Shown here in pieces: positions 34,975 to 47,700 of a stretch of DNA of 64,000 nt (the stretch's first letter is position 1; every line of letters begins with the position of its first letter). Both the position numbers and the translations under genes were made by a program. The notes below the pieces were generated by a model. That model searched no databases. It was given only the letters and a program-made list of their open reading frames with translations, and was not told where the DNA came from. The stretch comes from Litoditis marina (Eukaryota > Nematoda > Chromadorea > Rhabditida > Rhabditidae): the NCBI GenBank assembly GCA_964036275.1, contig OZ038434.1:14111259-14175258 (forward strand). The letters are read 5' to 3'.

Positions 34975-37839
34975 TTACGCCTCTTGACATAACGTCTTCG
35001 GTTGCGTGGAATTGTAGTGCTCGCCCAGTTGATAGGCGTGTCTGTGGTAGACGATGGTCAGCGGTTTGGTGGTGAACTCATTCCCGAATATCACCTTCCG
35101 ACCTTCTGGTTGAATGACCTGTTAATATGATAACATGAAGATGAAGATTACCAACAAAACAGACTTTTAGGAATGGCACAGGTAAGAAAAGGCCGAAACT
35201 ACACATTTTGGAATCAACTTATGTGTTTGTAGTTTGGTCTCTCGGTTTTAATTACAATTCGCAATATAAAGATCAAACTACTAAATTTGGCCACTACCTA
35301 TAGGACGCGTAACGAGTTGCTGTGTTGACCAGTTTAACTTCGTGGTTTTGCTCAAGAATAGGCAATTTTTTGGCCAGAAAAAGCATTTTTCATTTCTGGC
35401 AACTTTACTAAAGTATGTATAGGTGACCTACCACAATTCGTCGTTCCAAACTCCGGCTGAGGGCATTCAGCTCGGGTTCTCCACCCCAGGTGCCACCCTC
35501 CTTGGCTTCTTTCTCCACCTTATCACAATAGGTTTCGAACTCGAACACGTCCAATGGTTCGCCAACGTCCTGCAAATGAATGAAAATCTTTTTTACATTT
35601 TCCCGATTCATTTGATAATGGATGGTTTTCGATTCCATTTCACACGAGCCGTTTTCTTCTCGCGTTTTATCGACATATTGATATACAATATACATACATA
35701 ATAAATCTCATACAAGTTCACGAGATAGTTCATGAATACATTCCAAACAAGTTCAATGGAAGTGTATATTTTAATTTAACAAAACGTTGGGAAATCGACT
35801 GTTTTAAACAAGCTATTCCAACAGCGTAAATAGCAAAGTACAAACTACAAAAAGCTTTCAGACGCTATGGAACTTACATTCGTCAAAAATGGCGCGAACT
35901 CCGTCTTATTGTCCAACAGATATCGAGCAGCTCGGCGTCGCAGATCTTTTCCAGTCACCTGCCAGAAATGAATAATGAATGGAAGGGTACAGAAACTGAT
36001 AAGAACATGTTTCGCAATAATGCATGCAGAGAAGAAGATGAGAAACATACATACGTCATAGAAAGATGATAGTATCTGTTGCAGAAAAGCAAGGGTAGAA
36101 TACCACTGCAAAATAGCTTCTTATTTCACCAGTCTTTTTCGAGAAAATCTGCCCACCGATTCGAAATTTATAGTTTTCGATAATTGATTGGCGACAGCAT
36201 TGTAGAGGCAATCCCCATCTGGTGCGATATCAAACAACTGCAGGCCTTCCTCATCCAACTCCTGAAAACTTACAGAGTTTTTTGAAGAAATTTCCCATTT
36301 TCGTACTCAGATTTGAAACAATCGTCAGCCACGGGCTCACATAATCTATATGTAAATCGATAATGTAGTACCACCAGCTCCACGAGCTTGATGCTTGTAT
36401 ACTGATAGTCAATTGCACAGTCGGAACATGTTAAGCACAGCAGAACTCAGAAACGTGCCATGACAATATGCACGATGTCTTATTAGAATGCTAACTTTGC
36501 CTGACTATTCAATTTACTTCTATTATCTGGATTTTAAACCTCACCTTATTTATGGCCGCCATTTCGATGAATCGCAGTGAACTGGTGGCATTGGCTCGAT
36601 CCTCTTGAATAGCTTCCTTCATCCTGCGAGCCGCCTCATCCTTCTTGGCCTGAAAACAGTCCAAACTGTCTCCAGAAGCATATAAATTTAAAAGAAACAG
36701 CTCAGAAATTCAGAGAGTTCTCCTATATATCAGAACCAGCTCTTCAAGACTCAGATTTGATTGCGATATTCCGGAGTCAGTGTTTGAGCTGATCTCTGAA
36801 ATTGCTTCAGGAGTCATTTTTCAACTGATCATGATCAAGATCATGGGTGGTTGTCTGCCTCAAATCTATCGAACATGAAGAAATAAATGAAGAAAAAAGG
36901 AAATATGGTCCAAACCTGACGTTTTTTCGCCTTCGCATTGACTTGCGTCTCCTTGTAGAACGAGCCAGTTCCCGCATCATCAGTGTTATCCGTTTTGACG
37001 GGAGAAGTAGATTGGGGAATATCGGTCTCCGCTGCTCCAGAAGAGGACGCCTTCACCTTAACCAGAGCAGGTGGGCAAATTCTTCATTTAACCCGGTATT
37101 TAGTTAACTCTAGCTAGTAACCATTATCCGGGTTACCTTCTGTTAACCACTTCTAACCCCAAATTTCCCCCAAAAGACATTGTAATAAGGGTAAGAAAGG
37201 GGTTAACGGGTTAACAAAAGGGTTAACCAGGCAAGCCGGTTAGAGTTACCGAAATGCCGGGTTCCTTGTGGAGTTGGTCGTTTCCAACCCCACTACGTTT
37301 GGTGCACCTTGACAAACAGACACAACGTTATGATATACAGTTACTAGCTTGTTCACCGGAAACTCGGTTGAAAACCAACCGATCAAAAACTTTTGTATAA
37401 TATAGATAGAGATATGTACCTCCTGCAATTCCTTCTCGTGTCGAGCCACCATCGCTTTCTCCATCTCCTCAATCGCAGCACTTGTCTCCTTCTGTTTCTG
37501 TTTGTTCCCACACTTGGCCGCCTTTTTCATATTCAGCACTTTCTCTGAAAAAGCCCAACTCGTTGAAACATAACTTTTTTGATTGCAATAAAATTGAACC
37601 CTTTTGTTTTGTGGAAACTGAAAGGTACAGTAATAGCCCAAAATCACGTGAATGAATCCTTAGGTAAAACCCCACATTCAATGAATAGTGTGTCATGAGG
37701 TAGGTGGTTTTAAGAAATGAACATCTCAACCAAACATCGACAAAGATATTCAGTACTCACCTTTCATGTCCTTTTTCTCCTTTCTATGCCTTGAAAGAAG
37801 TTCTTCCATAGCCCCGATTGGCTCTTCGCTGTCGCTCAT
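34975..37839 (-). CDS. OTUD6B: OTU-domain deubiquitinase OTUD6B-like
   Basis: OTUD6B is a cysteine deubiquitinase linked to translation and proteasome assembly. Exons: 37761-37839, 37420-37544, 36916-37056, 36545-36649, 36157-36261, 36055-36105, 35878-35958, 35432-35569, 34975-35118, giving 322 residues (human 293-323). The N-terminus matches the family's coiled region (MEELLSRHRKEKKDMK, EKAMVARHEKELQE). The catalytic site is DIAPDGDCLYNAV (Asp and Cys), and the His motif is YHRHAYQLGEHYNST. RYLLDNKTEFAPFLTN and GTWGGEPELNALSRSLER follow OTUD6 closely. The 17-codon exon 36055-36105 has no counterpart in the human protein and may be optional; without it the frame is kept (305 residues). The exon at 36916-37056 uses a weak acceptor. 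The ATG abuts an acceptor (GTTCAG) with no spacing. Confidence 0.92.
35221..35281. repeat. short foldback repeat with GTAGTTTG ends
   Basis: ATGTGTTTGTAGTTTGGTC is mirrored by GATCAAACTA. It lies in the last OTUD6B intron. Confidence 0.55.
37090..37263. mobile_element. 174-bp inverted-repeat element with AACCCGG ends
   Basis: AACCCGGTATTTAGTTAACT at the left is mirrored, with a few mismatches, by AGTTACCGAAATGCCGGGTT at the right. The inside is full of GGTTAAC/GTTAACC motifs that can pair further. It lies in an OTUD6B intron, immediately beside the exon 36916-37056. Confidence 0.65.
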
Positions 37840-38229
37840 CTGAACATCATAAATATTCCTTCGAACCTTATAATACAAACTTGTTTTATTCAGGCTTTCT
37901 GTTGCAAATAAACCAGGAACTTTTCGGAAGAGAACCAGTTCGAAATGCAACACTTCAACAGTAGGTAAAGTTTATTAATTATAAAACCACCATGTCATGA
38001 GATAAAACACTTCTTAACCTCAAAACGAGCTCCACAAATAAATAAAAGAACGCCAAACATTGGAATGAGCCGTACGATTGGCAACTAGAAACCGAATATG
38101 CACACGAATGACTGATAGAAAGCAAGCAGACCAGAATATCTGTACAGAGATAGGCATGAACATCGATACACCAGTATACAAACATTATAGAGATTAAACG
38201 GATAAAAAGCAGTAATTACATCATCAAAT

Positions 38230-41200
38230 CTACTGGAGAAGGGGTACGGTGGTGTGTTCTCCCAGAAGAGCACTGAAGAGAGCTGGACCATATCCGGTAC
38301 CACGATCAGCTGACTCGGCCGGGGCGGCAATGTCGAAATGCATCCAGTTCAGACCCTCGCCGAACTCGATGTGGGCACCAATGAACAGACCGGCGATCGC
38401 CGATGGAGGTCCCTGAAACATACATACCGGTAAGATGAGATAGTAATATTGCCGACCTTATACAGAACACTCAGGTTCTACTATTAAGTACTACTATTCA
38501 GTTATGCGTTGGAACAATAAGACTAGGGAGGGTAGTACGTCTATTTCGAAACTCGAGAACCTTCGAGTCGAGAAAACTCGGTGAATTTTGAACTTGATGA
38601 CAACCCCCCAGCGAGGAATCACGCTAATATCATTATGAGCTCTTCACGCTCCCACTCGTATCCGAATCCGAGAAACCATGCACATCATTCTATAGAAATG
38701 CCTAAATAGAAACCGAATTCCTCACCAACCCTTAATCGAACCGTACAGAACGTTGCACAAAGCATAGCCTAGCTTCTTGCTGGTCTGATTTCGGGTTGAC
38801 GGTAATTCCGTGGTCTCCACTTACTGTTCTCAGTACCTCCATCTTTCCCAGGTTGCTGTTCTTCATGTCGGCCACGGGACTCTTCAGGTCAGAGAAGTGC
38901 ATTTCGGGAGAGAAGACCATCGGCGCCAACAGATCTCCCGACTTACGACCAGCCGAACAAGCCTAAGATTATATATGGTTAGAAGGCCTACTGGTATATC
39001 AGAATGTTTGCGTACTTTTCAAACCATTTATACAGATTCAAATCTGTTTCTCAATAATATCACCAAAGACTAGTGAATTTCTATCCCACCCAACCCATTT
39101 TTCTCTTAACGCGTTAGAACAGAACGGCTCCAATTAGTTCGGAAACATCGCACTATATGTGTATAAGTTGTATAATTTACTATTATTGTCCAAATTCTTT
39201 CGAAAGCAATATAATCTCACCTTCTGCTCCCATTGTTCGCAATTGGTGAGAACAGCGCCGTGCATTCTTCCCGTCATATGAGCCTGAGCTCCGGTCAGAG
39301 TGGCCATATCAATGATGGTATCAGCCTGCAATAAACAACTTTACAGGTCTTAATTTATTTACATAAAATTACCACAAGGAAAATCTAGAATCCTTTTCCA
39401 CCATATTATACCTTCCCAAAACATTTACCGGGAACATTGACTTTTTACCCTCCACCTTTCTGAAATTGTGTTGCGTTTGGAAAATTGTAGTTTGACCCCC
39501 CCCCCACCGGGGGGTGATAATTCAATTTATCACCTGCAATACAAAAGTTTGAGGGTAGGGGATAAAAAGTAAACATTTCCGGCATTGAAGTTCAGCCCCC
39601 CCCCCACTCGTTGAAGTTTGACCCCCCACCATTGAAGTTCTACCCCCCGCCGACCCAGGTGGGGGGGGGGGGGGGGGGTAAATAGTAAATGTCGAATTTG
39701 ATTTTTGACCCCCGCCCCCCCCCCCTCTCCTAGATTTTCAGGTTTTAGCTTGGGTGGGGGGTCGAAGTGCTAGGGGGGGGGGGGACCAACTAAAGTGGGG
39801 GGCGATACTTCAATTTTCCCCATTTACCGAAACAGTCTCCATCCATAGTGCATTTAGAACTGATGGTTACTTGAAACTTGGGTAAATGGTTTTCAAAAAC
39901 CCAACACTGCTCAAGAAAAAAGTTACCTTGAGAGTGTGCTTGGCATAATAGACTCCATCGGCTAGGATGAGTCTTCCCTCTGCATCTGTGTTATTGATTT
40001 CCACAGTTTTGCCACTCAACATGGTGATAATGTCATCGGGCTTGCTGGAAGCAAACACGCACTTTGATACTTGTCGTTTTCTGCTGATAAGCCCAGAGCG
40101 GAAAATGCCATTAAAGATGCAACACTCCGAAAGTTCGATATAATTTTGCAGATAAATTTCAGGTAGATTAGATAAGAAGGTTTACGACTGCACAGAAACC
40201 AAGCTTGATAAGCCAATTCTGCAAATAGGCTGAAGCAGCCACAAACTAACAAATGTGCAACCCAAACATTATTGCATATACTCGGTTATGTTTATGAGCA
40301 ATAAAGTATTTTCATCGCTTTAGCACAGTCGAAACCTCGAAACTCTTCCAAATCACAAACAAGCATAAAGCATTACATAAAACATGGCACATAGTCAGCG
40401 TTGAAGCAGGACGATTATATGGACCAATCCTGTGTCATGGGTCCTTTAAACTGCAATTGAAAAATGTATTGCAGTTTAAAGGACTGAAGCGTTGGGATTG
40501 GACCAAATAATCGTCATCTTTAACATCAGACACAGCTGAACATCCAAGAACACGAACTCACTTGGCTATCGGACTGACGTTGTTCTCAACGATGCACAGA
40601 CAACAATGGAGATTCTGCTTGAAACCGGATTTGACCAGAGTGTAAAACGACTCCAACATGCCGGCAGCTCCGCCCATATCTCTCTTCATGTCTGAAAGTT
40701 TCCAGGTTTCCCCCGGTAAAACACCAATATTTGACTGAAAATTGGTTTTGACACGGGGATAACAGTGGAGAAGTGAGTGCAAAATACTACAGTGCACTGT
40801 GCACATCTATAGCATGGCGTTGGGAAATATAATTGAGCGACTGACTGGGCATTCCGGTCTTTCCCTTGATCTGCAGACCACCGGTATCGTAGACGACTCC
40901 CTTTCCGACCAAAGCGTACGTCTGGTACGCACCCGACGGCCTAAAAACCAATGGATAAGAATATATAAACAGACCAATTTCAGGTTCCTAGGTCCTAGCA
41001 ATTAAACAGTGAAAATATTCACAATTCAAACTACAAACTACATAACGGTACGAATTCAACCAAATTCGTCAAAATGACTACTCACATATGACTGAGTACA
41101 GCGAAAGCTGGTGGTGTAGGACCTGCTTTACCCACGTGGTAGATGCCACCGAAACCCTTGGTCAGAAGGTCCTCACCCTGCAAACAATAACCAAATAAAC

Positions 41201-43521
41201 ACGGAAACTGTGAAGATTGAAAAGAAAGATTTTTGCATCTTTGTCTTTGCATCAAATAAATCTTGAATCTTGAACTATTGTCTTGTGCATATAACTCCAT
41301 CCACAATCAGATCTTTTCACCACAGTTTACAAGTAAGTTTTTCATTTCATCAGACACCGCAAACTATGTATGCTAATTAGCCATAAAACTATCCTTACCT
41401 TGATTACGGGCATAGTTTTTTACCCATACTTTGATTACGGTAATAGTTCTGTTTCTCAGAACAAGCATCATTGCAAAACAGTAAATTACTGTTTATACAG
41501 CGTGGCTGTCATATATATTGATTTCCCCTCTCGTCGTCTGACGTCTCTTCAGGGCACACTATATCTCTAGATTTGTTGCAATACAGTTTCGACCAAATGC
41601 GAATTTGTAATTAACAGAGCGCGATCCGAGTTATCCTCACCTTGATTACGGTAATCGGTGTTCCTAAGTCCTTGGCAACCTTCTCCGCCTCGGCCACAAG
41701 TGCGTCGGTTGTCAACTCGTTGGCGGGGGTGTCAATAAGACGACCAGCCTCGCGGATACCGTGAGACATGTCGGTCAGGAAGGAGACGTCGGCGGGCGAC
41801 AATGTCTGCAACAAATACAATCTACTATTACCAGCAGGGGAGAGCGGATGTGGCTTGGCAAACCGAAAAAGTCAAGGAGGGGGTCGTTTTTGCCCTAGAG
41901 GATGTCGAAAATTGCTCGGTTTTAGCAATCAGAACGGAATTTCGCTCGAGGTTTTCCTTTTATTTGTTGAAATTAGACTTTTTTAATTTTTTAAAAGGGA
42001 GGGGGTCGTATTGGGCTCGACGTCCAACCGTTTTCTGCCGCCCCTGATTACCAGTACTACTTAATGTTTTGATACTTTTCAGGTACGATAACAATACAGC
42101 TAAATCATCGAATTCCCCTAATCACCAACTAACTAACAGTACAAAACTCACTAAATTAATTCTGCTGCTCGAACTGAGTGTGCATGCATGATTGCAAATT
42201 CCATTGTGAACGAATACCTACCCCGCCCCGCCAAATTTGTACTCACACAATTCATAGAATGGTGGTGTGGCTCACCAACTACCTGACTAGCCTCATGATT
42301 AAAATTCTAACTAGTTGCCTCAAAAAAACAAATAATAAATACCTTTCCATCAGCGACAATGACCTCTACGTCGACCTTCTCGAGCTTGTTCTCCACCTTT
42401 GTCTTTCTCGAGTACAACGGGAAACAGCGAGCAACGGCTGCCACACTGGCGAGCACGTGAGCGTGTTCGGCGACCACCACCACGTTCAGGGCCTGAATCA
42501 ATATAGGGTAAACGCTCCACTTCTCTCTCTATATAAAAACTACTACATTAATTAATTCGATTACGGACTAGTCACTGGTCAACCATCCACAGATAGAGGT
42601 ATCCACTTTAACCCTACCAGTTACAGCCGATGAACGAACAAATCGATGGCTGTAAAGACAACACATGCAACACAATAATGCCTACACATGCTCAAACTAG
42701 CAAATAAAACAGGTACAAAACAATGGTCTACAACGCACATTGACTCCCTGCGGGAGTGTGACTGCCTTGACTTCCTTGAAGATGGAATGGGAGTTGGAGG
42801 GGGTGTTGTAACGGGAGACCTTATCCGAGATGGACACCACGCGGGCGTGGTTGAAGTAGAGGGGCAGAGAGCCAGAGGCCGGCAACACCTCCAGAGCCTT
42901 CTTCCATTGAGATTCTGCTGAAACAACACAATGTATCAAACTATCCTACACTAGAAAAGTCTTCAAAATCGAACAAGTTTTCCGAACGCAATTCGTCAAA
43001 TTTTCGTAATTTGAATAGAAAATGATTAAATGTTCACAGATATGGAACAATACATAATAGAAACCATGATTAAGTTATTACATATTTCGTTATTTCCTCA
43101 TAACTAAGACTGTAAAAGATACCGTTCCATTAACAAACTATACTTCTGTTGGACTAATATTCCCCGAAGCAGTTGTATCATGACGATGAGACTCCCTTCA
43201 AACAGGTGGGAATCCTTAATGAGCCAATGGCGAGAAATTGTTACAACAAAAAGAGAACGGCGGGGGTCACATGCCTGTCTTTTTGAACCGCTATCTCCGG
43301 CGATTTCGATTACTGGCTAAATATAAAACATAGAAATGTAACCATTATCCCCAGCGTTCGAAATGACAACTCAGCAACTCACACACAACATCTCCAAACT
43401 TGTCTTGGACCTTCTGATAATCGAGTGCCTTGATATGTTTATTCTGCCCAACGATCACGAGAGCAGTCTGGGGAAGGTGTACAGACGCATTCAAGCCAAC
43501 GCGCACGGCTAACGATGCCAT
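38230..43521 (-). CDS. NPEPL1: M17 family aminopeptidase NPEPL1-like
   Basis: This is a zinc- or manganese-dependent leucyl-aminopeptidase-like enzyme. Eleven exons close to 493 residues (human 523): 43383-43521, 42739-42917, 42343-42492, 41641-41805, 41086-41177, 40846-40940, 40562-40691, 39927-40044, 39221-39325, 38837-38962, 38230-38412. All metal and catalytic positions of M17 peptidases are present: Lys and Asp in [17 protein letters not shown], Asp in [10 protein letters not shown], and Asp, Glu and Arg in the signature [19 protein letters not shown]1-specific segments are [46 protein letters not shown] and [20 protein letters not shown]. The ATG has a GCCATGG context and lies 3 nt after an acceptor. 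Exon 38837-38962 could instead end at 38825, at a stronger GTAAGT donor, adding four residues. Confidence 0.95.
39420..39840. repeat. poly-C/poly-G run cluster in an NPEPL1 intron
   Basis: At least seven runs of 6 to 19 C or G are interspersed with TTGAAGTTTGACC-like and TGAAGTTC units. CATTTACCG at about 39422 and 39824 frames the cluster in the same direction. The G runs could form quadruplexes in the transcript strand. It is comparable to 4716-5106. Confidence 0.7.
40401..40523. mobile_element. ~123-bp near-palindromic TTAA element, copy 2 (reverse orientation)
   Basis: The central loop reads GCAATTGAAAAATGTATTGC, the reverse of the other copies, and the arms carry GGACGATTATATGGACCAAT and ATTGGACCAAATAATCGTC. 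It lies in an NPEPL1 intron. The left terminus is diverged (TTGAAGCAGG). Confidence 0.75.
41835..42046 (+). mobile_element. 212-bp dispersed repeat with CAGGGG/CCCCTG ends, copy 2
   Basis: It begins CAGGGGAGAGCGG and ends CCGCCCCTG, an imperfect inverted terminal repeat. The body matches 19889-20097 (minus strand) and 26287-26428. It lies in an NPEPL1 intron, 30 bp upstream of the exon 41641-41805. Confidence 0.75.
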
Positions 43522-44725
43522 GGCCTGTAAAATTGAGATGAGGAATCACATAAATATATTCTTCAAAGAATAATGAAAGGAATCGAAATTATAGACAATT
43601 ATGCAATACAACTTAATAAAGTTTTATTGATTGTTCTATCTTGCGGATCCGAAAAATAATCCACAACACGGCACTCGTGTGCCTGCGCGTTTGAACTACT
43701 GCCAGCTAGACATAAAATGGGTGTTGCAGTCTGACGCTGATAAAATGGCGTCGGTTTGGGTTCAGCAGTGGTTATCAAGGGGCATAGATAAGAAAATTAG
43801 CGAATGGGGTGACATCAATCAACAGCATCATCAAAGATGGAACCCATTGTAAAAGTGACCAGTTGCCGTATCCACCAATAATTTTTCCTCTCCCGGGAGC
43901 GTTTTTAGGTTCCCGGGAGAGCGAATTTGGTTGAAATTTTTGCTCCCGGGAGAGGGAAAAATTATTGGTGGATACGGCCACAGATGACATTAAGAAATGG
44001 CCAAGAAGGTCACCCAGGTTCCCGCCCTTGTGCGTATAGATCGGCAAATCTCAAACTGTCCGCTTCCCCATGAGTCTACTTGATCTACTACGCTCCTCAT
44101 AAAGCAAGTTCACATGACGTCGCCCTATCCCGCTGTCTTATCCCCTTGATTTTTTGTCCTAAGTAGTAATAAAGCGTACACCCAGATCAAACTACAACCA
44201 TTGATCACTCGCTACGGCTAAGATGGCCAAGTTCCCCTACCTTTGACGATTTCGGGTCTACGCTCAGACATTATACACCTTTTACACTACATCTAGCTTC
44301 TAGTAATCATCCCTACACACGAGAAGTGTAGGACCAAACAAACTCTAGAGCAGAACAAAAATAAACATCATTCAGATATTCTGGATCTCAAATTGACCCT
44401 GACATGATATATCACTGGTAATGATTCATAGAATATTTATTCTTACAAATGACCAGCCACAATAAAAGTTGTGGTTGCAGAGTGTATAGCCGCACAGTAC
44501 AAAGTCATATTACAAGCAGTCTCTGTGGGTGTGTTAAGTGGTATTTACATACTGCACCGAGAACAGAAAACGAGTGAGTACCACAAGTTGAGTCGTGTCT
44601 ATAGTCTAGACGGCACAAATTACCTATATGAAAAATAGCCAGGGACTAATCTGGCAACACACTAGAACTCTGAGTAATGCACGAATCTACAACTATTAGA
44701 GGACGAATGATGTAAAAATTTAGGT
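43522..44725. other. 1.2-kb gap between NPEPL1 start and SUCLA2 stop
   Basis: It contains the foldback at 43855-43981, one CAGATCAAACTACAA fragment near 44182 and a possible minus-strand polyadenylation signal for SUCLA2 (TTTATT at 44436-44441). No coding exon was recognised. Confidence 0.5.
43855..43981. mobile_element. 127-bp foldback element with GTGGCCGTATCCACC-type ends
   Basis: GCCGTATCCACCAATAATTT with CTCCCGGGAGC on the left arm is mirrored by GCTCCCGGGAG and AATTATTGGTGGATACGGCC on the right. A third CTCCCGGGA-like unit lies between them. It shares its end motif with 18052-18194. Confidence 0.8.
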
Positions 44726-47700
44726 CTAGATGGAGAGCTCAAATTTGACGTCGATTTGGGCGGCCCGGGCCAAGTGTACAATGTTGGATAGCTTCACCAC
44801 CATCTTTGCAGCCTGAAATGACAGTATAAAGCGAGTTTCAACATTTCAAGAAGAGAATGACGGTTATTTAGGTAGGTTATTTTCGGGGTGTTAGCCTGCT
44901 AACAAGCGAACCATCAACATCGATAAAGCCTAGAAAAACTGTCTTGGTCCTTCAGAATAGCTACTTACATTATGATCATGATTAGTATTCAATGGTAATA
45001 AAATTAATGAAGCAGACCTCATCGAGATTGTCACAAGGCAGAATCCTCAGCTGAGAGTTGGCAATCAAAGCCTTGGCATCCTCAACCTTGGTTCCTGAAT
45101 AATAGATATAATATATGACAAGAATGTATAGGGTAAACAAGATATTGTACAAGAAAACAAGATATAGATCAGCATGAGCTATGTGATAAAAAGCCTACCT
45201 TGCAATCTGACGACGATCGGGATCTTCAGGTCAAGTTCCTGTGCAGCCTGGATAATTCCCTGAGCAATGACGTCGCATCTCATGATTCCACCGAAGATGT
45301 TCACCAGAATAGCATTCACCTTAAAGACCGAACAGAGAGTAACGACCGTCTATCAAATCTACAACATCGAGAGACTATCATCACCAGAACAATGTGTTTG
45401 TGATCTATCTGTGGGAAGATACTTTAGCTTTCCGGACATTGGCGAATATGGCCACTAGCTTTCCGGACATTGGCGATTACGGCCACTGGTGTCTGTTGTC
45501 TCATTAAACTGACACATCTACTTCTCTGGTTTGTTCCTGACACTTATTGGTTCCTGACACTTATTGGACAATCTCATCCTTGTAGACGGGTACTACTTGA
45601 GATGAATATGTGAGTGTGACTGGGATACCTTGTGAGCATCGGCAGTGATGATCTTGAATGCCTCCATGACCTGTTCGACTGTGGCTCCGCCTCCAACGTC
45701 GAGGAAGTTGGCTGGCTCACCGCCGTGCAGTTTGATGATGTCCATGGTAGCCATGGCCAAACCAGCACCGTTCACTGAAATTGAAATATAACTATTCCAA
45801 CACACAAGTAACATACAAATTACAAATATTCTACAAAAACGAGCCTGTATACTTGTATTCCCATTGAAAACAATTTTGATCGAAAAATGATCTATTCTGG
45901 GTGTAGCGGAAGAAACTTTTCCAAACATTCAGCCATTGTTGCCTCCAGTAGGACTATTTAACTTTTCGTACTCGAAGAAAATTTATCGCATACGCTAACC
46001 CATATCTCGGTGAACAAATATAGATGACAACATGGTGGAGTACATTGAATGAGGACTACTCATTAGTATACACCAACTTTATAAAATGAAGGCACGCATA
46101 AACTTACCCATGCATCCAATGTTTCCATCAAGTTGAATATAGTTCAGGTTAGCTGCTTCAGCACGCACCTGTAACGCATTACTTAGAGCTCACACAACTG
46201 AGAAAAGAACATCGTGCATAACTTGCACTTATTGAAAGAACGTTTCAATTAAAAAAGTTGAATACCTCAAGAGGGTTCTCTTGGGTGGAGTCCTTCAGGG
46301 CGAAAATTTCGGGTTGACGGAATTCCGCATTTGCATCAAGAGTCATCTTGCAATCCATGCAGTACACTGAAAAAGGCTGAATAATCATTGAGAATGAATC
46401 ATGTAATGTGTGTTTTTCTATAACTATAACCTTGAACCATCTCATAATAAAATACACAAACTATTTTATTCCAAACTAGGTAACACTAAATCCTTGCTAT
46501 ATCCATAGGAACTTCTAGCCCACAGTTAAGACACTAGTAGAATGGTAGTAACAGTTAAACTGTGGTGATATGGTCGTAAACGTCCCGCGATTCAGTGGTA
46601 AACTAGTGGTAACGTTGAATCACGATTACTACCAGTAAATCGGTGATGTATCTCAAGTAATCTCAGAAATGAACTAATTATCTAATACCACACGAGATAC
46701 CTATACTAGATACGGATGTCTGAGAGAGCTGTCTGCCGGCTTCTGGCTGTTTTCGGTTTAATTACCCAAGTTTGAGGTACTTTTCACCTCTGAAGCGAAC
46801 TTAGTATTTAGTACGTGAGGACTAGATACTAGAGGTGCCATGAAATGATAATTAAATTTTGTTTTATAAAAAAAATAATTTTTAAGTGTTTTATTTTCGA
46901 TAATTCGAAATAATTTCTCTGCTGTTTTACTGCAGTTGAACTACAGCTTTACTGGCGTTTTACTGCAGTAGCGACACTGTACTACTACCGTTTTACGACT
47001 GGTGATACTGCAGTAACACTACCAGTAAAACGGCAGTAGTACGGTGTCGCTACTGTAGTAGAACGCCGGTTTTATCTTTACAGTGTCTTTGAATTTTGAC
47101 CCAAATCAAAACATGAGCTGCACGAGCAGGAAACTTCCATATGATTCAGTAAGAATAGCGCTTCGTCAAGATTGAATTCATAAATAGTAATTCCGCGCCC
47201 GTACTCGTAATCTTCCGAGCTCCTAAGTTAGAAAAATATTTAGTTTACAACAGTTTGATAATTAGACAGGTGGCAAGCGTAACTTGTTTTCTATGCAAAT
47301 AAATGAGAAGCCTACCATCTCCGTTGACATCTTCAGCCATGGGGTTGATCTCGATCAGGGTGGCGTCACTCTTCAGGAAGAGATTGTACAACTTTTGAAT
47401 GATGTCAATGGCCTGAGTTTGGCATTCTCCCTATAAGTTATTATTAAATGTATTTTCCATCTTGAGGAAACGAAAAGGTCACCAACATCATATTCCTTTC
47501 CAAAAACAGCAGACATGAAGACAGCTAGGTTCAACAAAGTCATGATGATAGTGTGTATTATAAAGCTAGTATTTTAAATTTAGGACAATAATTGTTATCA
47601 TACCGACTTACTGCCTAGCCAGCCTAATAGAGCCTAGCCAGCCTAGCGTGCAATTTACAAACAAACTTATTTTTATAGACGATACGGACCAGGGACCATC

